Below are positions 23,244-36,867 of a stretch of 64,000 nucleotides of DNA, one piece after another. The stretch is from Clitoria ternatea (taxonomy: Eukaryota > Streptophyta > Magnoliopsida > Fabales > Fabaceae), in contig CM075675.1 of the NCBI GenBank assembly GCA_037962975.1, positions 102,663,718 through 102,727,717 of the forward strand. The letters run 5' to 3'. Under the pieces are notes generated by a model. That model made no database searches, was not told where the DNA came from, and worked only from the letters and a program-made list of their open reading frames with translations. Each line of letters opens with the position of its first letter. Within the stretch, counting starts at the first letter, position 1. A program made the translations under genes and the position numbers.

Positions 23244-23618
23244 TGTATGTATGTAATCATAAAAAACATCTCTATAATTTTAAGTGTTCTTTTCAAGATT
23301 TTTTTATTGACTTATTTTCCAATTCATAAAAAGTTCTATTAATAGCATACTTTCTAACAACTTATAAAGTGTTAACTTTAAGTTGGGTATTATTTGTGTT
23401 TTCCATGCGTTTGTAATTTCTGCTATAGGTGTAACATTACATCACCTTTAAGCTATTATTTGCCTCCAAGTTGTAATTTCTGTAGTGAATTGTTCTAAAA
23501 AGTGGCAATGTTTGCTCTCTCATTAATGTTGCATACATGTAATTACATTAAACTGCTTGTTGTAATTACTTGAGACTAATATTATATTTTTGACTTAACT
23601 CATTTTACTTGTTATTAA

Positions 23619-23888
23619 ATGGAGAAGGAAGTGTACTCTAAGAAAAAGATGAAAGCTCAAGATAAAGGTGAAAAAAGTATTTATAGTCTTCAACTTCCTC
23701 AAGTAAGGTCAAGTGCTGAATTGTTGAAGCATTTTCAAATCAAGCGTGAGAAGATAATTAGTAAAAATAGAGGAAAAAAGGTAGGAACCAAACATATCAA
23801 AGGAAGCAGTGAAGCCCAATTTCGATTATCAGATTTTGCAACAAGTGGTCAAGCAAATGGAATGATTCAACGAACAACCTCTAGTTAA
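23619..23888 (+). pseudogene. Second CACTA ORF (possible TNPA-like protein), 89 aa
   Basis: A lysine-rich ORF starting MEKEVYSKKKMKAQ and ending in a Q/S/T-rich stretch. Similar S/Q/K repeats ('aagcaagtgg...') continue out of frame to about 24150. Autonomous CACTA elements encode a second, DNA-binding protein (TNPA) downstream of TNP2. The position fits, but I see no diagnostic motif. Confidence 0.4.
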
Positions 23889-24149
23889 AATCGAGGAAGT
23901 AGGCAACCAAAGACAATGACTCAGCCAAAAGTCTTTTCTCAAAACTAAGCAAGTGGTGAAGCAAAGGGAATGACTAAACTTGTAGTCCCTCCTCAAAACA
24001 AAGCAAGTGGGCACGTGAATAGAATGATGAGTTAGCAAGTCCCAACCCAAAATAAAGCAAGCAAGCACGCAAGTAACTAAGCAAGAGTCCCTAAACCCAA
24101 AGTCCCTAACCAAAACCAAACAACTGACCAATCCAAGGGAATGACTCAA

Positions 24150-24503
24150 GTGTGGCCTTTAATGTGAGGCCACATTTGTAAAACCATGGTCTTAACCACA
24201 ACAAAAAAATGTGGCCTAACGACTAGTTCAACAAACCATGACCTTTAATATATGGCCACATTTGAGAAGTTGCCGCCTAAAATTAATACAAAAAACTACG
24301 GCATTTTCTAATGTCTAAGGCCACAATTTTGAAAACAATGTGGTTGAAAGTAGAAAACTGTGGCCTTTTGTTTTTAGACAACGACCACCTAGACCACGGT
24401 ACAGAAAACATGGCCAAATCGCGAGATCTAAACAAAAGGCCCCAATTTTTTCACTTTAGACTACGTTTTTTAGTTGTGACCTAAACTACAAATTGTTGTA
24501 ATG
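24150..24503. repeat. Right subterminal repeats and terminal inverted repeat of the CACTA element
   Basis: GTGGCC/GGCCAC motifs recur in both orientations (24153, 24168, 24203, 24255, 24321, 24371 and others). The segment ends with CATTACAACAATTTGTAG on the minus strand. In CACTA elements such motifs are binding sites of the accessory protein. Confidence 0.7.
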
Positions 24504-25030
24504 ATTGCCCTGATATTAATTCTATAAAATAGAAATAACTTTTGATAATACTATATAATTGTCTTATAAAATTTTAAATTATTATTTAGTTTTAACTATT
24601 CATTATTTAATGTAGCTAGTTGTTTTAAAAGTAACATGTTTAAACCTTAATTATTTTCAATACTGTCTAGTGATTACTAAATTAATATGCGTGTGAAGCT
24701 ACATTGTCTATCCAAGAGTAAAGATATTAAAATAGGGCTAACCAAAAATTCTAGCTCGCCTTTGATAGAGGTCAAACTCGTCTCATTCTATTGACGGGTT
24801 AAAGATAAGTTAGGGCGAATTTCCATTAATATCCCTATCTAAAAATAACTTAAAGTTTCATTACACTAACATGGATTTCAGTTTACTTTTTTCCTACAAA
24901 TTTACCAAACATAATGAATACATGAATACATTTAAACGCCTAAATGAACTTACAATAACTTAACCTTAACTCTCTCTCTTTTTTTTTTTTTCATGTTTCT
25001 TGGTTGGACTTGAATGTGGATCTATTTACG

Positions 25031-25156
25031 GTGTGTTTGCTTTATTGTTATCCGTTGGTTGAATGCTTTCTTAAACAATGTGTGCTAAAAATTGGATCAT
25101 TGGATCGCAACCCATCACCTCCGTTCGTTGAATGAACTTATTATAAGCAAACACAC
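25031..25156. mobile_element. MITE-like element, 126 bp
   Basis: Perfect 12-bp terminal inverted repeats GTGTGTTTGCTT (25031-25042) and AAGCAAACACAC (25145-25156) enclose a short non-coding segment. No target duplication is clear. The superfamily was not determined. Confidence 0.5.
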
Positions 25157-28100
25157 TCTTCTTCACGACTCAAACAATTGATTTTTTGTTAGGATCGTAA
25201 GGTGTTTTTATCATTACACTAACATGATCTTTTGGGTTGAAGTTTCAATTTTCATTTGTTTATCATGGATACATGTTATTGTAATAAATTCCTTCCATTT
25301 CTTTTTATAAGAAAAAATGTGTTTTTTTTCAAATATAAGAAACACAAGAAACATTTTAAATGTATTAATTGTTAAATGTCTTATATATTCTTTATTTATT
25401 GTAAGATTTATGTTAAAGATGCACTTATTTATTCTTATTCAATTATTTTATTTATTTCATGTTATGGATAATTTTAAAATAAAACATTGAATTGATGACA
25501 TTATTAATTGATATAATTATTTTCAGTGCTTTTCCTTAATCTTGGTCACGTAATTTTTATATAAAGAAATGATGGAAATAATATATGCACACATATCACA
25601 TCTAAATTTAAAATTGAAAACCATAAATAAATTTTTTTTAAAAGAATTAGGTACATTATAACATATATGTTCCAACTTAAATAAGAGAGATTTTTTTCAT
25701 GTATGAAATTTAAATTTAAAAATGATACGTGTTAGTTATTTTTACCTATAAATGGTAGGGCAATGTTAGCATACGCGTTTAACTTAGAACAGGATTTTGA
25801 TGGAAAATTCATTGCAATCCTTTTTGCCCCTTCGGTACGTTCCCTTTGGCATAATTGCATATTGCCGTATGCTGGATACCGAATTATAAGGGTGGTGTGG
25901 TTTCTAAGGTTGGTCAAAACTCGGTTTGATCAATCTAATTTTTTTTTACGATTAAATAGAGTTTTAATTGTTTTGAACGGTGTGAATAATCAATAATAAC
26001 TTTTAGATTTTTCTATTTTTATAACTACGTTTCCACAACTGTAAGCCAAACGAAGATGTATGCAAAACACGTTGAAAATGGAACACACATTTTAAATTAA
26101 TTTAAACTTCGTTAGCTTGTCATTTTAGGTAAGCACTTGCTTCTCCCACGAGGTTTCTCAATTTGAATTAATCAGAAAATTTTTTTAGTTTGTTGATAAA
26201 ACAGAATTATAAAATGTTGAATCAATTAAATATTTTAGTATTACATTTGAATTGAAAAACTGGTAAGAACAAAATGGCCCTAAATTTCATTCGATGAAGG
26301 TAGGCGGAAGAAATTATGTCTGATCCTGAAAACTCAAACGACAAACTCTGTCTGAAATTGAAGAACACCGTTAATTATACGTAGAATAGGTAAGATCAAC
26401 ATCAAACTGTTGTGATGTGCGTGGCATGGAAGTTACTGAACCAAATGGGGTCCAATTTTGATTCAAATTAGGATCCAATTTTAGGTGTTAGTGGGGTTTG
26501 TGTGGTGCTGGCATGCTTGCTAACACTACTTTTCTTGGACATGGTACAAGGACTTTATCTTCGTGAAATGGTACAGAAAATTTTGATTAAATTATGATTA
26601 TGATTAATATTAATTTTTAATTTTTTTCATTTTTATAACTGTGTTTTCCTAATTACATACTGTTCATATAAAAAATAGTAGGTACAAAACCCTAGAGAAT
26701 TCCTCTAGGGATTAAATTCTTATTTCTCAATATGTGTCACTTGGTTACAACGTCCATAGAAGAAGTATATTTATACCTAGGTTACCAGGCAAGTTTGACC
26801 CATTAAACTATATAACTTAAACTAACTAAGTTCTTAGTAACGTGAAGAGATTTGAGGGGATGGTGAGCACCACCCTCCGACCTCAGAAGGAACACATACC
26901 AAATCATACAAGTTACTTACTTGCTCCTTCCTTCTCATGAGCTGGTGGACTTCGTATTCATGCATTTATGTTATTCAATGTTCATGGATCCATCAGTTCA
27001 ATATTTTATGTTTACAAATCTTCTTTTAATCCACTCAATTAATACTTTATAAAAATTTAAACTAATGCAAATTTAAAGTATATTTTTTAATCAGCAAAAA
27101 CAAAACGTAAATAATATTTTAGGAGCCAGTGTTTAGTTTAAGAAAGTGTTGTTCTTTTTTTCATTTTTAATTACAGCATTATTTTTTGTTTTTCAAAATT
27201 TTTGAAACTATTAAATGTGAAAATAAAAAAAACATTGTTTTTAGTATTCTCTTCACAAACTTTAAGAAACAAAAAATAATGGGACACTTTGTAAAAAATG
27301 AAAATATTTCTTATTGTTTACCTTCAAAATTCATGCAGAATTATTCTAGATAAAAGTAACACATTTTTCTAAAAATGGATTCTCCTAACTGTGACAATCA
27401 AAATGCTCACTCCAGCTAGCATTCAAATAAAGGAAAAATGAAAGAATGACTCGACACTTTCGGAAAATATTTCATATTTTTCAATTATTACGATATCATG
27501 TTAGTTTTAGTTACAAAATTATTCAAATTAAAAGTAAAAATAAAAAATTATTTTGTAAGAATAAACTGTGTAAAATGCTCTTTACCCAAACTTGTAATTA
27601 ACAAGAAATACATGCATATCTCTGGTTCTTAAAGTCGCTTTTTGATTAAGTGTGTTGATAGCAATAAATTTATCTTTTTGACAAAGAACCTCCCATCACT
27701 TTATTGACAAAAGCAAATACTCATATTATTCCTTTCCCTTTGATTTTGGAAAGAACCCTCTTTCGGAAAATATGTTGAGATGGGTACAATAATCCAATTA
27801 ACTTGAAATGGTTCCTTATGAAGCTTGTTGGTGGGACAGCTGAACCGAGAAAACCTCCGTTAATCTGTAGGAGCTTTTTGATTTTACAGGTCAATGAAGT
27901 TTAATTGTTGTAAAGAATTAATATCAATCTTTAAATTTTTTACTTTGACTTAACTTCGTTTCTTCAACTGCAAACCAAACACTCCATCTTTCCACTTCAC
28001 CTCGTCTCAGTCTTTGTTGCACAAAATTCCAAAATATATTGTGTATCAACAACGTATAAGTCATGGGTGATGTTAGCTTTTGATGCTTACAAAGATATTT

Positions 28101-29034
28101 TAGATTCATTCTCGTGAAAAATATGAAAATTTAACTAAATGCTAAAATTTTTAAGATATTTAATAGAATTTAGATTTAAATAATATGTTTCTATCTTAGA
28201 TTCTTTATAGTTTTTTATTTGAATATAATTTTTAGATTTTGAAATGATTTCAAAATTCCATCCTATTGATTTAACCAATGGAAGTTTGATTTTTTAAATC
28301 AATTATTAGAGAATCAAGGTAAAATATACTTTTAGACCCTTTAAAACTTAAACTTTGAGTAGTTAGGTTAACAAAAAATCACTTTAACAGTTTTAAAATA
28401 TAAAGGATTAAATTAAATCTAAAAAAACATAGAAACCAAATTATAAAATATATTGATGATATACTTTTTTTTTATAATGTAAGACAATTATGGATTGTCA
28501 TGCCATTAACAATTATTAACTTCTATATTAATTACTTTAAAAATTATATTTAATTTGTTTAATTAGCGGTAAAAATATTTATATTATTAATATGCCACAA
28601 TTAAGTTCTGTTTAATAATTTCTAGATAAAAATTGTGTATATTCAATTTTCTAAAAAAAAATTAAGACCCATGGACTAGTTTTTTCCCGTAGGGTCTTGT
28701 GGGCTTTCAAGTGTTATGAGTTGCATTTTATATGAATTTGTTGCTTCTCATAGGTCTTATTACATGGGTCAATATTACGAGTTTGAGAATTAGTTATAGA
28801 AATAAAGTTATAAAGATGAAAGAATCTAATGATTAATATTAATTTTGTATATTGTTTATGATAATTAAATTCTTATTAAGTTAACGGATTTTTTTTTCCT
28901 TCTGCAGTTGGGTAGGGAATGAGGTGAACTTTTTTGGTTTAGTTTTGGTAAGTAGGAAAAATATGAGCTTTTTTGATTTGACAACTTTAGCCAATAATAT
29001 GAAGTATATGGGAATTAATTTGCATTTCATATTA

Positions 29035-29587
29035 AGGTGTTCATGGTGTGATTTGATTCAGTTTTAAAAGAAAAAACAAGTCGAATTATATGTCAAAAAT
29101 ACTTACAATTTGATTTTGTTGGTTGAAAAAACATGAAAACCAAACCAAATTGTAGTTTGGTTCGATTTGATTGATGCAGTTTTTATTTTTATTTCTTCTA
29201 AACTAAAAATCACAATTCAATTAATTTTATAAAAAAATCATCATTTAATACCACAACCATGCTGAATCACGGTGACTCTATAACAAATACTAGTAGTTAG
29301 AAATAAATAATAACAATTTCCGTATTAAAATATTGTTAGTTCTATAATTTCACTTAATTTACTCTAAATATTTCCATTGGTTAAAAGATTAGTTGATTTT
29401 ACTTAATTGAACTCTAAATAAAATTGATTCTATATATTGGTAAATAAAAATGTGTAAAGATGTGATTTGGTTTGGTTTTAGGAGAAGGAATCGCTGAACA
29501 AACTAAACCGTACTAAAGATGATCTTTTATTTGGTTCGATTCAATTTAACAATTAGTCGTAGTCTGATTTAGTTCTTCAACACCCCT
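29035..29587. mobile_element. Possible non-autonomous hAT-like element
   Basis: The left end AGGTGTTCATGG and the right end, read as AGGGGTGTTGAAGAACTAAATCAG, are loosely inverted. Inside, 'aaccaaaccaaatt' and its complement 'tttggttcgatt' recur, as in plant hAT-type non-autonomous families with GGTTTGGTT-rich interiors. No duplication was found. Confidence 0.35.
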
Positions 29588-31492
29588 ATTCTGCATACAG
29601 AATTTATTGGTTTTCATTATTTAATCGTGGGGAAAAATTTTGAAAACAAAACGTTATTATTAGATTCTCTAAAGTCAAAAGAAAGAAAAAACGTTGATAA
29701 TTTTATTTTTTATTTTTTTGTGAAAATTTTATTCTTAGTACTAGTCAGACCTGAAGAAGCGCATAAAACTTGGGCTTTTAGCCATTTGACATTGCGGTAC
29801 CTTGGGCCACTGGGCTTTCAATAAATTTCAAATGGGGCTTTTGAGGTTGATATAAGGGTAATTTCTTTCCGCACCCCTTCTCTTTTCCTGCACTACTTTT
29901 ACAAACTTTGTAAATTGTAACGGACTGTAAAATATGGATACTACCATATATTTGCACATCCGGATAATAACATCCAGAATTAAACATAGATGTTAATTAT
30001 GCATGTTTATTCATCCGAAATTTGTGATCTAGACATGCTATTTATAGGGCCATTTCTGATTTTTTTAGGCCTAGAGTATAACAAGTATAAGGAATCATAA
30101 AACAAATAAATATTTTTTATTGTAAAATGAATGAGTCTCATAATGTAAGTAATAATTTTTATATTATTTGAAATTTAAAAATTAACTATAATCCCGTAAA
30201 ATCTAAAATACTTCTCATATTAATAATTTAACCATAGTAATATAGTATTAGATTGACCTTAATTCAATTATTTAGTAACAATAGTAAGAAGAGATGACAA
30301 GATGACAAGGTAGTCTAATGGGGTGATGAACTAGTGTTTAAAAAAATTAAAAATTTCATTGATAGTTAATTGTAAGTGTTTGTCTTACTTAACGTAAATT
30401 ATATTTGTAGGTATTGCGTGTCTTATTTAGAAGCCTGAATTATGTTAATAGTTTGTATAAAAACACCAATAAACAAATATTAAATATGAATGAATTCATC
30501 TTAAATAAATAAATAAACCTCTAAAAAGTTAACAATTCGTGCAAAATATGTATTTAATTATCAATTTTGCATATTTAAGTTAATTATAATATATTTTAAT
30601 CACATAAATTTAATTTTATATATAGAAAATACGATATGCAATTATAAATTATAATGTATCATAAATTATAATTTATTTTATAAAATCATTTAAGAGTCAA
30701 GAAAAAAACTGACCAAATAGGTTTAAAATATTTTTTTTCAAAAGTTCAAACTCAACTTTTTTAATTAAATAGATTTTTCAAAAAATCTTAGCCTAATCTT
30801 ACTCGACATTGGGCCCAAATGAGTAGTGTGACCTATTTTCTTCTCTAAACATTATTTACACATTTATCAAGATTCTTAATTTTATGAAAATTCTTATTTT
30901 TTATTAATATATATAACAACTTTTAAAATTAAACCGTATTTATTCATGGGTTTAGATGTATACCCACCTTATCCGTTGTCAGGATATTTTAAATTTTAAA
31001 TTTTAAAAGAAAGAAAAACAAAAATGAGAGTGAGAGTTGCATACATTAAATGTTTTTAGGACAACAGAGGAAAAGAAGAAACGGAAAAATAGGAGCATAT
31101 ATACAAAGGGATACGGAGATTCGATGTGATCTTCTTGGTTCCCACCATGATTCCATGCCCTTCCTTCCTTAGTCAACCACGATGTTGTTTAAAATTATTA
31201 AAATATTTATATGTCAACAAAGAATTAATTATCATAATTGGTAATGAATATTTGATTTTTTTTATGTTCAACATTACTGTGAAACTAAATAACTTTTGAA
31301 AAACCGACAACAAAGAAACATTTCCAATTATTATTTTCTCCAAATGATTGAACTTCAGTATTCGCCCTTCGGGTGAGGCTTGCTCGTTACTTCACTATTC
31401 TCTAAATTTTGAGTCAATTTTTCCTTAGCAGCAAAAAAGAAACACATTTAGAGAATTTAACCTTCATTAATTATATTTATAATTAAGGAGAG

Positions 31493-31670
31493 TGTTGGAT
31501 AACATACTCTAAAACAGACTCTAAGCTATATACTCTCTAATAGACTCTAAGCTAGTCATGGTTACTTAACTGAACCTAAGGGTTAAGTTTAACCATTCTT
31601 TGTAATTGTTTTCCCCTCCTATCTCTCTTGTATATAAACACATTACTATCCATCATTAAATGAATGAATT

Positions 31671-31713
<43 letters not shown>

Positions 31714-31774
31714 TACACACACACACAATGTGTGCTCTTGTTCATTCCTTTTTCTTCCATGAGTGTTATTTTCA
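31493..31774 (+). repeat. 5' LTR of the copia element
   Basis: It begins TGTTGGATAACATACTC and has a TATA-like 'tgtatataaacac' at about 31630. The 3' half shares 'ttgttcattcctttttcttccatgagtgttattttca' with the 3' LTR, in pieces. It contains the CT/CA microsatellite listed next. Confidence 0.7.
31674..31728 (+). repeat. (TC)n(AC)n microsatellite in the copia 5' LTR
   Basis: About 18 TC units followed by CACATACACACACACACA. The 3' LTR has no such tract, so it expanded after insertion. The antisense ERERER frame here is not a gene. Confidence 0.9.
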
Positions 31775-31785
31775 TTTGCTGGTAA

Positions 31786-33930
31786 ATGGTTCGTTCCAAC
31801 AACAATCACAATGCCTCTTCTTCTTTGAATCAAGATCCAAACTTGAATCCATTGAGTCTGTATTACGTTCATCCACATGAATTCACTTCTGTTGCATTGG
31901 TGAATCCAATTCTTGAAGGACGCAACTATCATGCATGGGCGAGAGTGATGAAACACGCATTGATTTTGAAAAACAAGTGAAGGTTCATCGATGGAAGTAT
32001 TCCAGTGCTGGATCCCTTCGATTTAAGCTTTAGAGCTTGAGAATGGTGTAACAACTAAGTACATTCTTGGATTGCGAGCTCTATGAATCAATCCATTGGC
32101 CAGAATGTGATGTTCATTAAAAATGCCTTCAATGTATGGAAAGAGCCGAGGGAACAATTATCTTAAGGAGATCTGGTGCGTGTGAGTGAACTACAATAGA
32201 AGATCTACAGTTTCAAGCAAGGAGCCATGTCTGTGACAAACTACTTTACAAAAATGAAGATCTTATGGGAGGGGTTGGAGAACTACAGGCCACTACCGCT
32301 GTGTTCGTGCTCCATGAGGTGTAAGTGTGAGGCAATAGAAAATGCCAATATGTATCGCACCTAGGATTGTGTAATCCAATTTCTTATGAGATTGAATGAT
32401 AATTTTAGCATGGTGAGATCTCAGATCTTATTAATAGAGCCCCTGTAAGCAATTAACAAAGTCTTCTAACTCGTTTTACAACACGAGAGACAGAGCGGGG
32501 TGCACAATTAAGATGATTTTGATGTGATCATTAACATGACTAAAGGAAAGAGGAACTGATCCGGTCTGGATACCGGCCCTAAGACTAAGAGATAATTATC
32601 TTAGCCGGCCCAGAATTCAGTCGGTATCGCTAGACAATGATCCAATCGGTATACCACTGGACAACGATCCAGTCGGTAAAAATGTTAGCCGGCCTCAATC
32701 GGTATCACAAGATACCGACTCAGTCAGCAACTATACCGGTTATCCGAAGTAGTGACCAAGATATCGGATACCTCATCCGTTCCTCTTTCACCCGGTGTTG
32801 AGAAGCTGATCCGGACCGATCAACCGGTTTCTATCATAACATATGCAATCAGTGTCATCGGTATACATCCAGACTGTAATCCCGAGTCAGGCGTTCTCCC
32901 TGCACCGGTTAGTCCGGATAACACCATGTACACCGAATAACATACGTATCACCTGATAGAAGACGATGGGCATTGCTACAGGGACCGATCAATAATTCCC
33001 CACACTACGAGCCAAACTCTGCTCCAGGGAATGATCAACTTGTCCCCTAAGTCTAGCCCATACTCCCTACGCTCAATATAAAATAGCCATTTGCCTCAAT
33101 CATGCTAGTAAGTGTGCATTAAACAATAATATACTTACAAAATGAAGGTTAGTGGTTCCCCATTAACGAGTCCTCGTAAATTGAGCCAATCAGGTATAAG
33201 AACTCACTTCAGTTTATTGGAGAAGGGTTCCGGGTTCCCAGGTTCTGGTCTTTCTCTCTTATGCATTCACCTGATCCCTATGATCATTTACATTCCATAC
33301 TTGGAATATATCACTGACTTGAGCGTCGGAGAATCTTCGCAGGTGACACCACCTGTCCCCCACATCGACGCGGGAGGTCAGTGTGAAGGATCTCCAGGAC
33401 GCCAAGACCGGTCTCTTCATACAGACACACCGGATACACATACCGGATATTCACAGAACCAGCCTTCAGACACAGACTTTTCTCACTACTTGTGACTGGC
33501 CCGACACTAGATCTCTTTGACCCCGGTTCAGGACAGAACAGGAATAATGGAAGAGGAAAATAGTATAATGCGAATAGGAAAAGCAAAGTCTGTAGCTATT
33601 GTGGAAAGCTCGGGCATACTATGGATATTTTTTATTGGGAACATGGATTTCCTTCTACTTTTAAATTCAAAGGTTCAAGCAATGCTAATAATGTGTACAT
33701 GGATAATTTTGATAATGATGCAGATAAAAGAAGCTCTGCAAAGGATGAGAAGGTGGAAGATAATAGAGATGTTTTACCTTTCATAAATGAGTAGTTCAAG
33801 AGCATAATGGCAATGATTCAACAGGCAACACAATAAAACTCAATTAAGCAGTCCATTGCAACCACTCCCGATGCTAGAGGAGGAAGAGGTAATCATTTTG
33901 TTCTATCTTGTAATTCATACTCCACACATA
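31786..33930 (+). pseudogene. copia gag relic, split by solo LTR D
   Basis: The start MVRSNNNHNASSS leads to YYVHPHEFTSVALVNPILEG and NYHAWARVMKHALILKNK, the N-terminal copia gag (Retrotran_gag_3/UBN2) signature. Stops follow from 31978. The frame is interrupted at 32556 by LTR D and resumes at 33541. The zinc knuckle near 33592 reads CSYCGKLGHTMDIFYWEHGFP, so the fourth metal ligand (normally C) is F. The protein would package element RNA. Confidence 0.8.
32557..33540 (+). repeat. Solo LTR D (gypsy, related but distinct family), 984 bp
   Basis: It begins TGATCCGGTCTGGATACCGG and ends CAGGACAGAACA. Flanks are GGAAC (32552-32556) and GGAAT (33541-33545), a 5-bp duplication with one change. 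It carries a TATA box (TATAAAATA, about 33078), TTGAGCGTCGGAGAA (from 33319) and 'aggatctccaggac', shared with B and C. U3 differs from them and holds short degenerate repeats around '(a/c)ag/atcggtat...gatac' and CCGG (32580-32750). Confidence 0.85.
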
Positions 33931-33941
33931 GAAGCTGAATT

Positions 33942-36700
33942 TTGGATTCAGGAGCCACTAATCACATATGTGCTCAGAAGGAAATGTTTGAATCCTTAAA
34001 GAGCATATGTCCTTTTGTTGTTCATCTACCTAATAGACAAAAACTTAGTTCCACACACTCAGGCACTGTCAGATTGTTTCCAAATATGCTGTTAAAAGAT
34101 GTCTTATATCTGCCATATTTCACATTCAATTTAGTCTCTATACACAAACTAGTGGCACAACATTCTTACACACTATTATTCAAACAATATACTTATATGA
34201 TACAAGATCCAATTTCAATGGAGACGATTGGTTTGGTTGAAGCCAGGAATGGTCTATATGAATTGCAGGTTCTATGTGTCAAAGCTGTTGAGAAGACTGA
34301 TGGTAAGGTGCCTATAAGCAATTTGGTTGTAATTCCTATTCTACAGTGTGACATTATAAGCTAGGGCACTTGTCTATTCCTAGGATGCAGGCCTTAGTTA
34401 AGGATCATCTTTTCATTTCAATAAATAAAGATTTGATATGTGATGTTTGTTATGCTTCCAAACAAAAGAGATTGTCATTTCCTTTAAGCACCAGCAAGGC
34501 TTCTGCCCCTTTTAAGTTGATCCATACTAATATTTGAGGTCTTTGTCCATATTAACCATACATAAAAACAAATATTTCCTTACCATACTTGATGATCATA
34601 GCAGATACATTTGGCTTATCATGCTGAAAATAAAGTCAACAGCCTCAAGTGCCATATAGAACTTTTTTGAAATGGAAAATACACAGTTTGGGAAAAGAAT
34701 TAAGGTGGTGAGAACTGATAATGACAGAGAATTCATAATACCTTTCTTTTGCTTCCAAGAGGATTATACACCAAAGAAGTTGTGTACAAACACCTCAATA
34801 AAATGGTAGAGTGGAAAAGAGCCATCAAACTTTTATTGGTATGGCAAGAGCTCTCTTGTTCCACTCTCATGTACCAAAATACTTATGGACTTATGTTGTG
34901 GGTCATGCTGCTTACCTTATTAACAGGATTCCAAGCTCTGTCCTGAGGAATCAGTCACCCTACTTTGTTCTTCATGACACTCAACCAGATTTGAAGGAAA
35001 TAAGAGTCTTTGGGTACCTATGTTATGCATTTACACTTAAGGCACACGAGGGAAACTAGATCCTAAAAGGAGAAAATCAATTTTTCTAGGCTATAAACCT
35101 GAGATAAGGGGACATGTTTTGTTGGACTTTTTCACCTAAGTTGTGTTTGTTTCCAGAGATGTACACTTCTATGACAATATTTTGCTATTCACGAGCCTCA
35201 ATACCAACACCAATCCTAGTACACCAACATATATGTGCCTTGACCCTTATTCATGTGAACCAGAACCTGTTATTGCATTTGACCCAGCCTCTACTCATCC
35301 CTCATCACACCTCCTCACATCCCTCAATAATTTTCTCCAGCACATGATCACACTGACCAAACAACCACTTCATCAATAAACTGTTACTCTTAGGAAATCC
35401 ACTAGACTAACCAGACCACCCTCACACCTTGTGGATTTCCACTGTCCCATACTGACTGCCAGCTCCACCGTGCATTCTCTTTCTATCAATCATACCTATA
35501 ATAATCTTAGTCCCTCTCACAAACCTTATGCCTTAGCCATGGTCACTGAGTCTTATAATGAGGAAATCAAAGATCCACGTTAGATTAAGGCCATGAATAA
35601 TGAAATGGAGGTACTTGGTAGGAATGACACTTGGAGAGTGGTAGACACTTCACCTAGTGTTAACCCTATTGGTCACAAATAGGTCTACAAAATTAGACAC
35701 CATGTTGATGGATGGTTCAAGGTCAGGATGGTAGAAAATGCTCAATCTTGCAAAGCCAAATCAATCTTGTAAACTTATTAAATCTCTTTATCGGTTGAAA
35801 CAAGCCAGTAGAAAATGATTGAGAAACTGACCTCCACCTTTCCACTTATGGATTCACTCCTGCACACTCTGATTCCTCTTTGTTCCTAAAGTTTCATGAC
35901 ATTTCCTTCACTGCCTTGACAGTGTATGTTGATGATGTGATCTTGATGGGAAATAATCTTAGGGAATTCACTATCATCAAATAGAACCTACACCATCATT
36001 TAGGCATCAAAGACTTGGGGCCACTAAAATATTTCCTTGGTCTTAAGATTATTAAGACCCGAGAAGGGACCTCGGTTTTCCAGAGAAAGTATTTCCTGGA
36101 ACTTTTCATTGATGCAAGAATACTGGGATGCAAACCTGCTTCTACACCAATGGACCCTGCACTCTCTTTGTCCACAGACTCTGGTGACATGTACAGTGAT
36201 GTTGCAGGGTATCGACGGTTAACTAGGCGGCTACTGTACCTAACTACCACCAAGCTTGACATTACCTTTGTTGTTAATTAGTTGAGTCAATTTCTCATTG
36301 CTCCTCAGTCTAAACATCATGTTGTTGCTCTGAGAATTGTCAAGTATTTGAAGGCTTCACCAAGGAAGGGTCTGTTTTTCTCTACTTACTCTTCCTTGTA
36401 CTTGCAGGGATATAGTGATGTTGATTGGGGCACTTGTTCTCTCACCAGGAAGTCCATTACAGGTTATTGTTTTTTCCTTGGGAGCTCTCTGATTAGCTGG
36501 AAGTCCAAGAACTAATCCACAATCTCTCGGTCCTCTTTTGAGTCTAAATATTGTTCCCTTGGAAATGCTTTATATGAGCTGCCCTTTCTGCTTAGGGACC
36601 TCCATATCACTTGCCTCAAACCTATTTTTTTCTTTTGTGACAACAAAAGTGCCATCTACATAACCTCTAATCTAGTGTTTCATGAAAGAACTAAACACTT
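33942..36700 (+). pseudogene. copia pol relic: protease, integrase, RT and RNase H fragments
   Basis: Protease: LDSGATNHICAQKEMF (33942). Integrase: LDDHSRYIW (about 34585), VVRTDNDREF (about 34710), then GYLCYAF (about 35020) and the FVSRDVHFYD block (35143). Reverse transcriptase: VYKIRHHVDGWFKVRMV (about 35685), a jump over the catalytic palm, then YVDDVILMG (about 35925) and LGPLKYFLGLKI (36015). RNase H: GYSDVDWGTCSLTRKSITGYCFFLG (about 36408), then FVYK. Stops and frameshifts occur throughout and part of RT is deleted near 35760, so it is non-functional. Confidence 0.85.
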
Positions 36701-36867
36701 TGTATATAAGTAAGGGAAAGACTTAAGTAAGGCCTTTTCAAACTATTGCCTATCCCTACCAAGGACCAAGTTGCCGATCTCTTCACCAAGGCCTCCCATC
36801 CCAAATTGTTCCATGCTCCTATCGCTAAGCTTGGCATAGTGGATATTTTCTCCCCCTTGCCAGCTTT

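Larger units (their letters stand above)
7610..24503 (+). mobile_element. CACTA (En/Spm-like) transposon, interrupted by two gypsy insertions
   Basis: The right end, read on the minus strand, starts CATTACAACAATTTGTAG, close to the usual CACTACAACAA terminus. It is preceded by subterminal repeats built on GGCCAC/GTGGCC (24150-24480). Similar motifs (ACCACATTTGG, AACGTGGCC) occur near 7800-7860, but the exact left terminus was not found, so the start is approximate. The coding content is a TNP2-type transposase (9980-10960 plus 22837-23243) and a second small ORF (23619-23888). A solo LTR (8572-9375) and an 11.9-kb gypsy element (10961-22831) sit inside it. The transposase has stops and a large deletion, so the element cannot act on its own. 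Confidence 0.8.
24504..31492. other. AT-rich spacer, 7 kb, no gene recognised
   Basis: No ORF here matches a family I know. It contains two MITE-like elements (listed separately), poly-T tracts (for example 24981) and a degenerate 'uniform' AT-rich background. Confidence 0.6.

Noticed and set aside
25763..25996. 77-codon ORF in spacer
   Set aside because: No recognisable domain or neighbouring exons in an AT-rich spacer; the length is within chance expectation.
31669..31956. Minus-strand ORF ending in ERERER
   Set aside because: It arises from the TC microsatellite in the copia LTR and overlaps gag on the other strand.
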